A stretch of 58,341 nucleotides of DNA from Frateuria sp. Soil773. GTDB lineage: Bacteria > Pseudomonadota > Gammaproteobacteria > Xanthomonadales > Rhodanobacteraceae. The DNA lies in NCBI RefSeq assembly GCF_001428405.1, contig NZ_LMSL01000002.1:252928-311268 (forward strand). The letters run 5' to 3'. The translations under genes and the position numbers were made by a program. Below are positions 37,148-48,229 of the stretch, piece after piece. Positions within the stretch are counted from its first letter, which is position 1. Each line of letters opens with the position of its first letter. Below the pieces are notes generated by a model, which saw only the letters and a program-made list of their open reading frames with translations, was not told the origin of the DNA and did not search any database.

Positions 37148-37831
37148 ATGCCCCGCAGCGATACCGCCTTCCTGTTCGACCTCGACGGCACCCTCGTGGA
37201 CAGCGTCTACCAGCACGTGCTGGCGTGGAAGGAGGCGCTGGACAAGGAGGGCGTGGAGCTTTCGGTGTGGCGCATCCACCGCAAGATCGGCATGAGCGGC
37301 GGCCTGTTCGCCAACATCCTGCTGCGCGAGACCGGGCTGGAGATCACCGAGGACCGCCTCGCGCGGCTGCGCACCTGGCATGCAGAGGCGTACAACCGGC
37401 AGGCCGCGCAGGGCTCGGTGCGGCCGCTGCCCGGCGCGCGCGAGCTGCTCGCCTATCTCACGGAACAGCAGATCCCATGGGCGATCGCCACCAGCGGGCG
37501 CATGCAGACCGCCGCGCACAACCTGGAGGCGCTCGGCGTCGATCCGGACAAGGTGCCGGTGGTGACCCGCGACCAGGTGCGCCACGCCAAGCCCGACCCG
37601 GACCTCTTCCTCGCCGCCGCGGCACGCCTCGGCGTGGACATCCACCAGTCGCTGGTGATCGGCGACAGCATCTGGGACATGCTCGCCGCGCAGCGCGCCC
37701 GCGCGCTCGGCGTCGGCTTGCTGTCGGGCGGCTACGGCCGGGCCGAGCTGGAGCAGGCCGGCGCGTTCCGCGTGTACGACGACCCGGCGGACCTGCTGCG
37801 CCACATCGACGAGGTGGCGGCGCGCGACTGA
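37148..37831 (+). CDS. HAD-superfamily phosphatase (beta-phosphoglucomutase/Gph-like)
   Basis: A 227-residue haloacid-dehalogenase hydrolase. Motif I is LFDLDGTLVDS (nucleophile Asp11, acid Asp13), motif II AIATSG, motif III Lys in RHAKPDPDLFLAAA and motif IV VIGDSIWDMLAA. The helical cap after motif I (residues 18-85) places it in the subfamily that includes phosphoglycolate phosphatase and sugar phosphatases. GGAGG lies 8 bases before ATG 37148. The position after glk suggests a sugar-phosphate substrate, but the sequence cannot decide. Confidence 0.85.
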   Translation: MPRSDTAFLFDLDGTLVDSVYQHVLAWKEALDKEGVELSVWRIHRKIGMSGGLFANILLRETGLEITEDRLARLRTWHAEAYNRQAAQGSVRPLPGARELLAYLTEQQIPWAIATSGRMQTAAHNLEALGVDPDKVPVVTRDQVRHAKPDPDLFLAAAARLGVDIHQSLVIGDSIWDMLAAQRARALGVGLLSGGYGRAELEQAGAFRVYDDPADLLRHIDEVAARD

Positions 37832-37960
37832 ACGGATTTTTCGCGTCGCGCCGACCGCGCCTGTACGGATGCCGGCGACGGGCCGCGCATGTCAGGCCGC
37901 GTTCATCGCCCTGCGCACGACAGCCGCTACGCTCGACCTCATTCGACCGCGGAGCCTTCC

Positions 37961-38293
37961 ATGCGCCAACGCCTTGCCGGCCTCTCCCTCGTCGCCCTGC
38001 TCGCCGCCTGCTCGCCCTCCCAGCCACCGCAGGCGCAGGACCCGCCGCAGCCGCAGGCGGGCCAGTCCGCACCCGCCAACGCCGTGCTCGGCTCGGCGGA
38101 ATGGTATGCCTGGGTCGACCACACGCTGGGCATCAGCGACGACGGTCACGGGCCGGACCACGGCTCGGCGGAATGGAACGCCGCCGTGCAGCGCAAGCTC
38201 GGCCAGGAAGCGCCACAGGCGCAGCCCGGCTCGCCCGACTGGCAGCAGGCGGTGGACGCACTGCTGCGTACGCGGACAGTCGAGTTGAAATAA
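37961..38293 (+). CDS. Small lipoprotein with three internal W-containing repeats
   Basis: A 110-residue predicted lipoprotein (LLAAC, Cys17) followed by a Pro/Gln-rich linker. Three imperfect repeats then occur: GSAEWYAWVDHTLG (44-57), GSAEWNAAVQRKLG (68-81) and GSPDWQQAVDALL (90-102), each with GS-x-x-W and a short amphipathic helix. I do not recognise the family. GGAG lies 7-10 bases before the ATG. The neighbouring genes give no hint of function. Expected location: periplasmic face of inner or outer membrane. Confidence 0.75.
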   Translation: MRQRLAGLSLVALLAACSPSQPPQAQDPPQPQAGQSAPANAVLGSAEWYAWVDHTLGISDDGHGPDHGSAEWNAAVQRKLGQEAPQAQPGSPDWQQAVDALLRTRTVELK

Positions 38294-38495
38294 CCCTGCG
38301 GCGCGCCACGTTCGATTCACCTTGAAGCCATCAACTTGAAGCCATGCGACGCGATGTCGTCGTCGACATCGCTCACCCCGGATCATCGGAGCGGCCGTAT
38401 CAGCAACTGGCTGCCAGGTCCGGACCCGGAGTATCGTTGTCTGCAGTACCACTTCAGTCAGGCCAAGCGATACCTCGGCGTCGCAAGGAGGCACG
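38294..38495. other. Intergenic region upstream of the Sel1-like gene
   Basis: These 202 bases contain a short direct duplication, CTTGAAGCCAT, twice near 38321-38345. I see no gene, hairpin or convincing promoter. Confidence 0.4.
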
Positions 38496-39248
38496 GTGAA
38501 AAAGGTATGGTCCGGTGTGTTTGCCATGGCGGCAATCGTGCTCGTTCCGCTCGTCGGGCAAAGCACGGACGCGACATCCGATGCAGCAACCAGTGTGGCG
38601 AAAACCGGCAAGGCCAAGGATCAGCGCATCTATTGCGCGGATGGCTGGGAACGGCTCCTTCCGGGAGACTATTACGCCTGTCGCGCACGCTACCACCTGC
38701 AGCGCCAGCACCCCTCGCAAGCCATCGAGATGCTCAAGGAAGCGGCCTACTGGGCGAACAAGGACGCGCAGCATGTACTCGGCCTGGCTTACGTCAACGG
38801 CGACATTCCCGGCATCCCGGCCAATCGCCCCCTGGGCATCGCGTGGCTGGCGCTGGCCGCGGAGCGCAAGAATGCCGACTACGTGCGCGATTACTCGGCC
38901 GTCGTCCTCGGGAGCTCGCCGGGCGACGTCTCGACGGCGTCGCGGATGTACGTGGCGCTGAAAAAGACCTATGGCGACCACGTCGCCGGGCGGCGGGCGA
39001 CGCAACGCTTCGTCCGCGAGATCAAGTTCCTTGACGACGCCGCCGCCATGGGCGGCAATTTTGCGTACATCAGCGGACTGACGCCTTACCCGCAATCGGC
39101 GCTTGCCTTGTCCCAAAAGCTGCATCGGCAGGCCGAAAAGGACTTCGATGGCCTGCAGGGCACGGTGACCGTCGGCGTGCTCGAGCGCGTCGCCGCACCC
39201 AGTCCGGCCTTGCACGACAAATACAAAAGTCAGTCGCCCGAAAAGTAA
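38496..39248 (+). CDS. Exported Sel1/TPR-like repeat protein
   Basis: A 250-residue protein starting with GTG; AAGGAG lies 5 bases upstream and decides the start. A signal peptide (VWSGVFAMAAIVLVPLVGQS) leads to a helical region whose units resemble Sel1 repeats: SQAIEMLKEAAYWANKDAQHVLGLAYVNGD and NRPLGIAWLALAAERKNADYV. Two Cys (YCADGWERLLPGDYYAC) could form a disulfide. Base composition is lower in GC than the neighbours. The role is unknown; Sel1 proteins usually scaffold periplasmic or secretion complexes. Confidence 0.75.
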   Translation: MKKVWSGVFAMAAIVLVPLVGQSTDATSDAATSVAKTGKAKDQRIYCADGWERLLPGDYYACRARYHLQRQHPSQAIEMLKEAAYWANKDAQHVLGLAYVNGDIPGIPANRPLGIAWLALAAERKNADYVRDYSAVVLGSSPGDVSTASRMYVALKKTYGDHVAGRRATQRFVREIKFLDDAAAMGGNFAYISGLTPYPQSALALSQKLHRQAEKDFDGLQGTVTVGVLERVAAPSPALHDKYKSQSPEK

Positions 39249-39292
39249 TGCAGTCACGGCCGACCACAGGTTGATCTCACATCCGGGCCAGT

Positions 39293-42325
<3,033 letters not shown>

Positions 42326-42385
42326 GCGTCCGCGGGAGCGACCAAAACGCCGAGCTTAGCAAGGCCGGTGCATGGATGTGCAACG

Positions 42386-42423
42386 GCACGCCGGATCCCC
42401 CGCGATGCGGCGATCCGGCGTGC
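42386..42423. terminator. Perfect 12-bp hairpin downstream of gpsA
   Basis: GCACGCCGGATC (42386-42397) and GATCCGGCGTGC (42412-42423) pair perfectly around a 14-base loop. It lies 24 bp beyond the gpsA stop and has no T-run. It is probably the 3' end of the secB-gpsA transcript. Confidence 0.5.
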
Positions 42424-42447
42424 GCGAAGCGTTCAGGAGGGCGACGC

Positions 42448-43482
42448 TCAGAACGGGCCGAACAGCCCCTGCGGGTATTCCGGCTTCTGCTCGCGCGACA
42501 TCAGCATGCGCACGCCGTCGACCGGGGTGACCTCGCCGTGCAGCACGGCGCGCACGCCGCTGGAAATGGGCAGGTCCAGGCCGTGCTGGTCGGCCAGCCG
42601 CGCCACCTCGTCGGCGGTGAGCACGCTCTCCACCACCTGGCCGATCTGCCGCACCGCCTCGTCGATGCCGACGCCCCGCCCCAGGGCCAGGCCCAGGCGA
42701 CGGTTGCGCGACAGGTCGCCGGTGCAGGTGAGCACCAGGTCGCCGAGGCCGGACAGGCCCATCAGCGTCTCCGGCCGCGCGCCCAGGGCCATGCCCAGGC
42801 GCAGCATCTCGTTCATGCCGCGGGTGATCAGGCCGGCGCGCGCATTCAGGCCCAACTGCATGCCGTCGGCGACGCCGGTGGCGACCGCCAGCACGTTCTT
42901 CATCGCGCCGCCCAACTCGGCGCCGAGCACGTCGCCGCCGGAGTACGCGCGGAAGTTAGGCGCGTGCAGCAGCGAGGCCACCTGCTGCGCGAAGGCGTCG
43001 TCGTCCGAGTGCACGGTGACCGCGCTGGGCAGGCCCAGCGCGACTTCCTTGGCGAACGACGGCCCGGTGACCACCGCCGCGGCGCGGCCCGGCAGCTTCT
43101 CGGCCACCAGCTCGTGCAGGAAGCGGCCGGTGCCCGGCTCGAAGCCCTTGGTCGCCCAGGCGATCGCGGCGTCCGCGTCGAGCAGCGGCGCCAGTTGGTC
43201 CAGCATCGCCGCGAAGGCGTGGCTGGGCACCACGATCAGCACGATGCCGGCGCCGCGCACGGCGGCGGCGAGGTCGCCCTCGTAGGCCAGCTCCGCCGGC
43301 AGCTCGACGTCCGGCAGGTAGCGCTGGTTGCGGCGGCTTGCCGCCATCTCGGCCAGCGCCTCGCCGTCGCGCCCCCACAGCCGGGTCGGCACGCCGTTGC
43401 GCGCGGCCAGCGCGGCCAGCGCGGTGCCCCACGAGCCGGCGCCGAGCACCGCGAGGGTCGGAAGGATCGGCTGCTCAGCCAT
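42448..43482 (-). CDS. gpsA: Glycerol-3-phosphate dehydrogenase [NAD(P)+]
   Basis: A 344-residue enzyme reducing dihydroxyacetone phosphate to sn-glycerol 3-phosphate for phospholipids. The N-terminal dinucleotide motif is [16 protein letters not shown]. The catalytic Lys lies in [19 protein letters not shown]-like sequence (here [14 protein letters not shown]), and the C-terminal [20 protein letters not shown] is diagnostic. It begins 9 bp after the secB stop, with no strong Shine-Dalgarno, which suggests coupling to secB. Confidence 0.95.
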   Translation of the reverse strand: MAEQPILPTLAVLGAGSWGTALAALAARNGVPTRLWGRDGEALAEMAASRRNQRYLPDVELPAELAYEGDLAAAVRGAGIVLIVVPSHAFAAMLDQLAPLLDADAAIAWATKGFEPGTGRFLHELVAEKLPGRAAAVVTGPSFAKEVALGLPSAVTVHSDDDAFAQQVASLLHAPNFRAYSGGDVLGAELGGAMKNVLAVATGVADGMQLGLNARAGLITRGMNEMLRLGMALGARPETLMGLSGLGDLVLTCTGDLSRNRRLGLALGRGVGIDEAVRQIGQVVESVLTADEVARLADQHGLDLPISSGVRAVLHGEVTPVDGVRMLMSREQKPEYPQGLFGPF

Positions 43483-43491
43483 GCCGCTGGC

Positions 43492-44001
43492 TCAGCTGTT
43501 GAGTACCGGGGCCTCGTTGCCGCCCTCGGCCATGCGGCGCTGCTGCTCGGCGAACAGCGCGTCGAAATTGATCGGCTGCAGCAGGAACGGCGGGAAGCCG
43601 CCTTCCAGCACGAGCGAGGAGATCACCTGGCGCGCGTACGGGAACAGCAGGTTCGGGCAGTAGCTGCCGATGATGCCGGCGTGGTCCAGCTCGCTGAAGC
43701 CGGCGATGCCGAACAGGCCGGCCTGCTGCACTTCGGCGAGGTAGGCGGTGCGCTCGCCCAGCGTGCAGGTCAGGGTCAGGCTCAGCACCACTTCGTACAG
43801 GTCGTTGCCCAGCTCCGTGGCGCGCTGGCCGAGGTTCAGCTGCACCTGCGGCTGCTGCGTGTCGTTCTCGCCGATCTCCTGGAAGACCTGCGGCGCGTTC
43901 GGCGCCTCGAAGGACACGTCCTTCACGTAGATCTTCTGCAGCACCAGCTGCGGCTGGCTGGACTGGCCGTTGGCCTGACCGTTGGTGATGACTTCCGCCA
44001 T
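43492..44001 (-). CDS. secB: Protein-export chaperone SecB
   Basis: A 169-residue tetrameric chaperone that holds precursors unfolded and hands them to SecA. The family features are QLVLQKIYVKDVSFEAPNAP, the central LTLTCTLGERTAYLAEVQQAGLF and the closing GGFPPFLLQPINFDALFAEQ. GAGGGG precedes ATG 44001. secB-gpsA order is common in gammaproteobacteria. The N-terminus (ITNGQANGQSSQPQ) is slightly longer than in E. coli. Confidence 0.96.
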   Translation of the reverse strand: MAEVITNGQANGQSSQPQLVLQKIYVKDVSFEAPNAPQVFQEIGENDTQQPQVQLNLGQRATELGNDLYEVVLSLTLTCTLGERTAYLAEVQQAGLFGIAGFSELDHAGIIGSYCPNLLFPYARQVISSLVLEGGFPPFLLQPINFDALFAEQQRRMAEGGNEAPVLNS

Positions 44002-44320
44002 GGCGATCCCCTCGATAGATGTGCGCTCGTAGCGAGCAAAGAGGCCGATTGTTCCATACATCCCCGCACGCCGCCATGCCGCACTCGCCCCGCCGGATGC
44101 GCAAAGATTGCGCAGCGCCCTGTTTTTCCGGGATAATGCACGGCTCGACTATGCCGACCCGGGGTTCCGGGCCCGTCCGCCACGCGATGCGGACCTCACG
44201 GCGCCCTCGAAAAGCGGCAACCTCCAGCCATCGCGTGGCGCCCCGTGCGCCGCTGGGCCGATGCCGCCCTGGCCAACGGGCGGTCCATGACGATTACGTC
44301 ACCAAGATTACGGAGGCCTC
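44002..44320. promoter_or_regulatory. Divergent promoter region of secB-gpsA and rpmB-rpmG
   Basis: This 319-bp region holds no gene. For rpmB, TTGCGC (44108-44113) and GATAAT (44132-44137) form a sigma-70-like pair with an 18-base spacer, which would leave a 5' leader of about 175 bases. Such a long leader could carry ribosomal-protein feedback, but no defined structure was identified. Confidence 0.45.
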
Positions 44321-44557
44321 ATGGCCCGTGTATGTCAAGTCACCGGAAAGGGTGTGCAGACCGGCAACAACGTCTCGCACGCCAACAACAAGACCCGTCG
44401 CCGCTGGTTGCCCAACCTGCACGAGCGCCGCTTCTGGGTCGCCAGCGAGAACCGCTGGGTGAAGCTGCGCGTCTCCAACGCCGCGCTGCGCACCATCGAC
44501 AAGAATGGCATCGAGGCCGTGATCGCCGAGCTGCGTGCCCGCGGCGAGAAGGTCTGA
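44321..44557 (+). CDS. rpmB: 50S ribosomal protein bL28
   Basis: A 78-residue ribosomal protein: [38 protein letters not shown] and the C-terminal [17 protein letters not shown] lies before the ATG. It is followed by rpmG 10 bp on, the usual pair. Confidence 0.97.
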   Translation: MARVCQVTGKGVQTGNNVSHANNKTRRRWLPNLHERRFWVASENRWVKLRVSNAALRTIDKNGIEAVIAELRARGEKV

Positions 44558-44567
44558 GGACTGAACC

Positions 44568-44735
44568 ATGGCTAACAAGACCCAAGACAAGATCCGCCTG
44601 ATCTCCTCGGCCGGTACCGGCCACTTCTACACCACGCAGAAGAACAAGAAGAACACGCCGGAAAAGTTCGAGTTCAAGAAGTACGATCCGGTCGTGCGCA
44701 AGCACGTGATCTACAAGGAAGGCAAGATCAAGTGA
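44568..44735 (+). CDS. rpmG: 50S ribosomal protein bL33
   Basis: A 55-residue ribosomal protein, [20 protein letters not shown] to [10 protein letters not shown]. It lacks the four zinc-binding Cys of the C+ form, so it is the C-minus type. It lies 10 bp after rpmB. Its stop codon is the first base pair of a long hairpin. Confidence 0.97.
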   Translation: MANKTQDKIRLISSAGTGHFYTTQKNKKNTPEKFEFKKYDPVVRKHVIYKEGKIK

Positions 44736-44774
44736 CCAACGGTCCACGCGCAAAGCGCGTGGTCAACCGTTGGT
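44735..44774 (+). terminator. Long hairpin beginning in the rpmG stop codon
   Basis: ACCAACGGT + CCACGCGC pair with GCGCGTGG + ACCGTTGGT around loop AAA, with a 3-base bulge (TCA). This is a 17-bp stem starting at the last base of TGA. It has no T-run directly after it; the true intrinsic terminator lies at 44811. Confidence 0.7.
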
Positions 44775-44800
44775 CATCCCGGCGAAAGCCGGGATCCAGC
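44775..44800. repeat. Single arm of the GTCATTCC palindrome family
   Basis: TCATCCCGGCGAAAGCCGGG followed by ATCCAG matches one arm of the element at 19369. Only one arm is present, so this is a solo or decayed copy, sitting between two hairpins downstream of rpmG. Confidence 0.6.
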
Positions 44801-44810
44801 GCCTCACCCG

Positions 44811-44836
44811 AAAAGCCCGCCGCAAGGCGGGTTTTT
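44811..44836 (+). terminator. Intrinsic terminator of rpmB-rpmG
   Basis: CCCGCC-gcaa-GGCGGG is followed by TTTTT and preceded by AAAA. It is a standard Rho-independent terminator 76 bp after rpmG. Confidence 0.85.
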
Positions 44837-44985
44837 CGTTCTTCCCCTCCCACGCGGCGGACACACGTGCGCGGCAACGAGCCACGGCGCATCAGCGCCA
44901 TTGCACGATCAGCGTTCCAGAGCCGCCCCAGGCACGCACCATCCGATGCCTCTTTCCGGGTCGCCTATGCGACAGCCATCTCCGA

Positions 44986-45016
44986 TTGACTTCATGTCGA
45001 CCTGAAGTCCTAGGCT
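44986..45016 (+). promoter_or_regulatory. MerR/SoxR-type promoter with operator in a 19-base spacer
   Basis: TTGACT (-35, 44986-44991) and TAGGCT (-10, 45011-45016) are 19 bases apart, the overlong spacing of MerR-controlled promoters. The dyad GACTTCA-N8-TGAAGTC (44988-45009) fills the spacer. It reads toward the flavoprotein gene at 45063. No MerR gene is in the window. Confidence 0.65.
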
Positions 45017-45062
45017 GCGCGCCCATGCCAGCCAGGCGCTACGCGACGCGAGAGGAGACCCG

Positions 45063-45995
45063 ATGAAAAACCAGCATCCGCCCTACGACGTCGCCGTGGT
45101 CGGCGCCGGCGCCGCCGGGCTGCAGGCGGCGCAGACCCTTGGCCGGATGGGACAGTCGGCGGCCGTGTTCGACGCCGGCCATTACCGCAACGATCCGGCC
45201 AGCCGCATGCACAACTTCCTGGGCCACGACGGAACCCCGCCTGCCGGGCTGCGCTCGGCGGCACGCGCCGATGCCATGCGCTACGGCACGGTGCGCTTCC
45301 TCGACTGCGCCGTCGCCCGGATCTCGGGAGATGCCGGCGACTTCCGGCTGGACCTCGAGGACGGCCCGCCGGTGGCGGCGCGGCGCGTCCTGCTGGCGAC
45401 CGGCGTGACCGATCGCCTGCCGGACGTGCCCGGGCTGGCCCCGCTGTTCGGCGACGTCGTGGCGCACTGCCCGTTCTGCCACGGGTACGAGTTCTCGGGC
45501 ACGCCGGTCGGCCTGCTCGGGGCCGCGCCGCACCTCGCCCAACTGGCCGCGACCGTCGCGCGGATGGCGAGCCGGGTGATCGTCCTGCCCGATGCCGACA
45601 CGCCCGCGCCGGAACTGCTCGCCAGCCTGGCCGGAATGGGCGTGGACCTGCGTTCGGGCCGCATACGCGGGGTCCGCCGCGGCGGACCCGGCCTCGTCGT
45701 CGACTTCGCGGACGGCGCCTCGCTGGACCTCGGCGGCCTGTTCGTGAAGACCGACTGGCGGCAGGCCGCCCCGTTCGCCGCGCACCTCGGGCTCGAACTC
45801 GCACCCAGCGGCGCCGTCGCGGTCGATGTGCTCGGCCGCAGCAGCCGTGCCGGCGTCTATGCGGCAGGCGACATGGCGCAAGGCCCCGGCCTGCCGATGC
45901 CGATGGCCTCGGTGCTGACGGCCGCCGCCGCCGGCCTCGTCGCCGCGGCCGCCTGCGTGCAGGACGCCGCGGCCGAACGGATCGGCCGGGCATAG
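45063..45995 (+). CDS. Thioredoxin-reductase-like FAD/NAD(P) oxidoreductase
   Basis: A 310-residue flavoprotein: FAD motif VAVVGAGAAGLQAA (GxGxxG at 14-19), redox-active pair C136-P-F-C139 in HCPFCHGYEF, and the closing FAD motif GVYAAGDMAQGPGLPMPMA. The NADPH domain between lacks a clean GxGxxG/A (LLGAAPHLAQ), so cofactor use may be altered. Such proteins reduce thioredoxin-like partners or small disulfides. GAGGAGA precedes the ATG. A MerR-type promoter lies just upstream, suggesting induction by electrophiles, metals or redox stress. Confidence 0.85.
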   Translation: MKNQHPPYDVAVVGAGAAGLQAAQTLGRMGQSAAVFDAGHYRNDPASRMHNFLGHDGTPPAGLRSAARADAMRYGTVRFLDCAVARISGDAGDFRLDLEDGPPVAARRVLLATGVTDRLPDVPGLAPLFGDVVAHCPFCHGYEFSGTPVGLLGAAPHLAQLAATVARMASRVIVLPDADTPAPELLASLAGMGVDLRSGRIRGVRRGGPGLVVDFADGASLDLGGLFVKTDWRQAAPFAAHLGLELAPSGAVAVDVLGRSSRAGVYAAGDMAQGPGLPMPMASVLTAAAAGLVAAAACVQDAAAERIGRA

Positions 45996-46073
45996 CGGTT
46001 TCGCCGTGCGATGGGCAGCCACCGGACCCGCGGCGGCGCGTCCCGCAACCCCGGACGAAGCATCCGCCGCCGC

Positions 46074-46104
46074 ATAAAAAAAGCCCGCCGTACGGCGAGC
46101 TTTT
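46074..46104. terminator. Bidirectional terminator between flavoprotein and desaturase genes
   Basis: AAAAAAA, then GCCCGCC-gtac-GGCGAGC (one mismatch), then TTTT. It can act for the plus-strand flavoprotein gene and the minus-strand desaturase gene. Confidence 0.75.
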
Positions 46105-46125
46105 CCGGTCAGGTCATGGAGGGGC

Positions 46126-47322
46126 TCAGGCGGCGTTCGCCACCGCGTAGCCCTTCAGCCGCGCGGCGAACTCCTGCAGGGCGCGGATGCCGCTCTGCTC
46201 GGCCTCGTGGATCCACTGCTGCAGCCCGCTCAGCGCCTGCTCGGCGCCGCGCTGCTCCAGCAGCGCCGCGAGGCGACTGCGGAAATCGCACACCGTCCGC
46301 AGCGTCGGCCGCTTGGCCAGCACGGCCTGCAGCCTGGCGTTGCCTTCGTTGTCCAGCCAGCGGCCACCGTCGGCCAGCGCACGCCGCATGCGGCGCGGCA
46401 CCGCCTTGATGCTCTCGCCGGCATGCTGCGCCTCGTCGCGCAGGGTCGGCACGATCACGTTGCGGTAGTAGTCGGTCATCGCCTGGAAGCGGTGGGTCAG
46501 CACCGCCTTGAGCGTCTCGGCGTCGGGCAGGTGCACGTTCGGGCGCACGTCCAGCGACGGCGCGACGCGCAGCACCTTGGCCAGGCCCACCGCGCGCAGC
46601 GCGCAGATCACCGCCCAGCCGATGTCGAACTCCCACTTGCGCAGGGCGAACTTGGCCGAGCTGGGAAACGCGTGGTGGTTGTTGTGCAGCTCTTCGCCGC
46701 CGATCCAGAAGCCCCACGGGATCAGGTTGCGCGCGGTGTCGGCGCTCTCGAAGTTGCGGTAGCCCCACCAGTGGCCGATGCCGTTGACGAAGCCGGCGGC
46801 CCAGAACGGGATCCAGATCATCTGCACCGCCCACAGCGCGACGCCGATCACGCCGAACAGCGCGAAGCTGACCACCAGCATCAGCGCCGGCCCCCAGTAC
46901 GGATGGCCGGTGTAGAGCTTGCGCTCGATCCAGTCGTCCGGGGTGCCGCGGCCGTACTTCTCCAGGTCTTCCTTCACTTCGCTGGCGTCGCGGTACAGCG
47001 AGACGCCGTCCCAGAACACCTTCTTGATGCCGTAGATCTGCGGGCTGTGCGGATCTTCCTCGGTCTCGACCTTGGCGTGGTGCTTGCGGTGCACCGCCAC
47101 CCACTCCTTGGTGACCATGCCGGTGGTGAGCCAGCCCCAGAAGCGGAAGAAGTGCTGGATCAGCGGGTGCAGGTCCACCCCGCGGTGCGTCTGGCAGCGG
47201 TGGTAGTAGATCGTCACCGTGAAGATGGTGAGCTGGGTCATCACCAGCATGTAGATCACGATGCCGAGCCAGCTTGCGCCGGTCACGCCGTTGATCAGGA
47301 AGTTGAGCACTGCATCGAGCAT
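46126..47322 (-). CDS. Acyl-CoA/fatty-acid delta-9-type desaturase
   Basis: A 398-residue membrane di-iron desaturase. The His boxes are HRCQTH (41-46), HRKHH (78-82) and HNNHH (213-217), with hydrophobic segments at about 15-40, 145-180. It introduces a double bond in saturated acyl chains, adjusting membrane fluidity. Beyond residue 290 a helical C-terminal extension (AVPRRMRRALADGGRWLDNEGNA onward) is present, typical of the proteobacterial form. The ATG at 47322 is preceded by a weak GGGTAACC-type sequence on the complementary strand rather than a clear Shine-Dalgarno. Confidence 0.88.
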   Translation of the reverse strand: MLDAVLNFLINGVTGASWLGIVIYMLVMTQLTIFTVTIYYHRCQTHRGVDLHPLIQHFFRFWGWLTTGMVTKEWVAVHRKHHAKVETEEDPHSPQIYGIKKVFWDGVSLYRDASEVKEDLEKYGRGTPDDWIERKLYTGHPYWGPALMLVVSFALFGVIGVALWAVQMIWIPFWAAGFVNGIGHWWGYRNFESADTARNLIPWGFWIGGEELHNNHHAFPSSAKFALRKWEFDIGWAVICALRAVGLAKVLRVAPSLDVRPNVHLPDAETLKAVLTHRFQAMTDYYRNVIVPTLRDEAQHAGESIKAVPRRMRRALADGGRWLDNEGNARLQAVLAKRPTLRTVCDFRSRLAALLEQRGAEQALSGLQQWIHEAEQSGIRALQEFAARLKGYAVANAA

Positions 47323-47485
47323 GGGTAACCACTCAGGTGATTGAAATGTCAGTCTAATCGAGGGTTTCCGTACCCGCCAGCATGGATCGGCGCCGCCCTC
47401 GGGCACCACGCTGGAACGTGTTGCAGGGCGCGGTTGCGGCTCCCGCCAGTTGTCTAATCCATGGGGGCGCCGTGACAATCAAGCA

Positions 47486-48229
47486 ATGACTTTGCCACAA
47501 CCGCTGTTAAAGCTTGATTCGGTGAGCCGTCGCCGCGCCGGCCGGGCCGCCGTGCGGGACCTCGACCTGGAACTGCGACGCGGCCAGGTGCTTGGCCTGC
47601 TGGGCGTCAACGGGGCCGGCAAATCGACCACCCTGTCGATGATCGCCGGAGCCCTGCGCCCCGACAGCGGCCGCATCGCCCTGGATGGCCACGACTTCCT
47701 GGAACGCCCGGAACTGGCCGGCCGGCTGCTGGGCTGGCTGCCCGAACGTGCCCCGCTGTGGCAGGAACTGACCGTGGGCGAACACCTGGACACCCATGGG
47801 CGCCTGCGCGGGCTGGCCGGGAACGCACTGCGCCAGGCGCGCGAGGCCGTCATCGAGCGGCTGGAGCTGCAGCCGCTGGTACGCCGGCTGGCGGGCGTAT
47901 TGTCGCAGGGCCAGCGCCAGCGCCTAGGGCTGGCCTGCGCCCTGCTGCACCGGCCGGCCCTGCTGGTGCTGGACGAGCCGGCCAACGCGCTCGACCCGGT
48001 GCAGGTCGCGGCATTGCGCGCGCTAATCCGCGAGCAGGCCGCCGCCGGCACCGCGGTGATCCTGTCCACCCACCTGCTGGCCGAGGTCACCGCGGTGTGC
48101 GACCGCGTGGCGATCCTGCACGAAGGCACGCTGCGCCACGACGGCCCGGTGGCGAACGACGACCACGCCGCGCTGGAGCGCCGCTTCTTCGAGATCGCGA
48201 TGAACGGCGCGCAGGCGCGCGCCGCATGA
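47486..48229 (+). CDS. ABC transporter ATPase of GldA type
   Basis: A 247-residue ATPase: Walker A GVNGAGKST, signature LSQGQRQRLGLACALL, Walker B LLVLDEPANALDP and switch His in LSTHLLAEV. This is the GldA/ABC-2 group. It is first in a tightly overlapping four-gene set with permease, GldG-like protein and a small membrane protein. No strong Shine-Dalgarno precedes ATG 47486 (the preceding bases are ACAATCAAGCA). Confidence 0.88.
   Translation: MTLPQPLLKLDSVSRRRAGRAAVRDLDLELRRGQVLGLLGVNGAGKSTTLSMIAGALRPDSGRIALDGHDFLERPELAGRLLGWLPERAPLWQELTVGEHLDTHGRLRGLAGNALRQAREAVIERLELQPLVRRLAGVLSQGQRQRLGLACALLHRPALLVLDEPANALDPVQVAALRALIREQAAAGTAVILSTHLLAEVTAVCDRVAILHEGTLRHDGPVANDDHAALERRFFEIAMNGAQARAA

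Noticed and set aside
44002-44320. Long leader before rpmB considered as a riboswitch
   Set aside because: No known riboswitch core or stable conserved fold could be recognised by eye.
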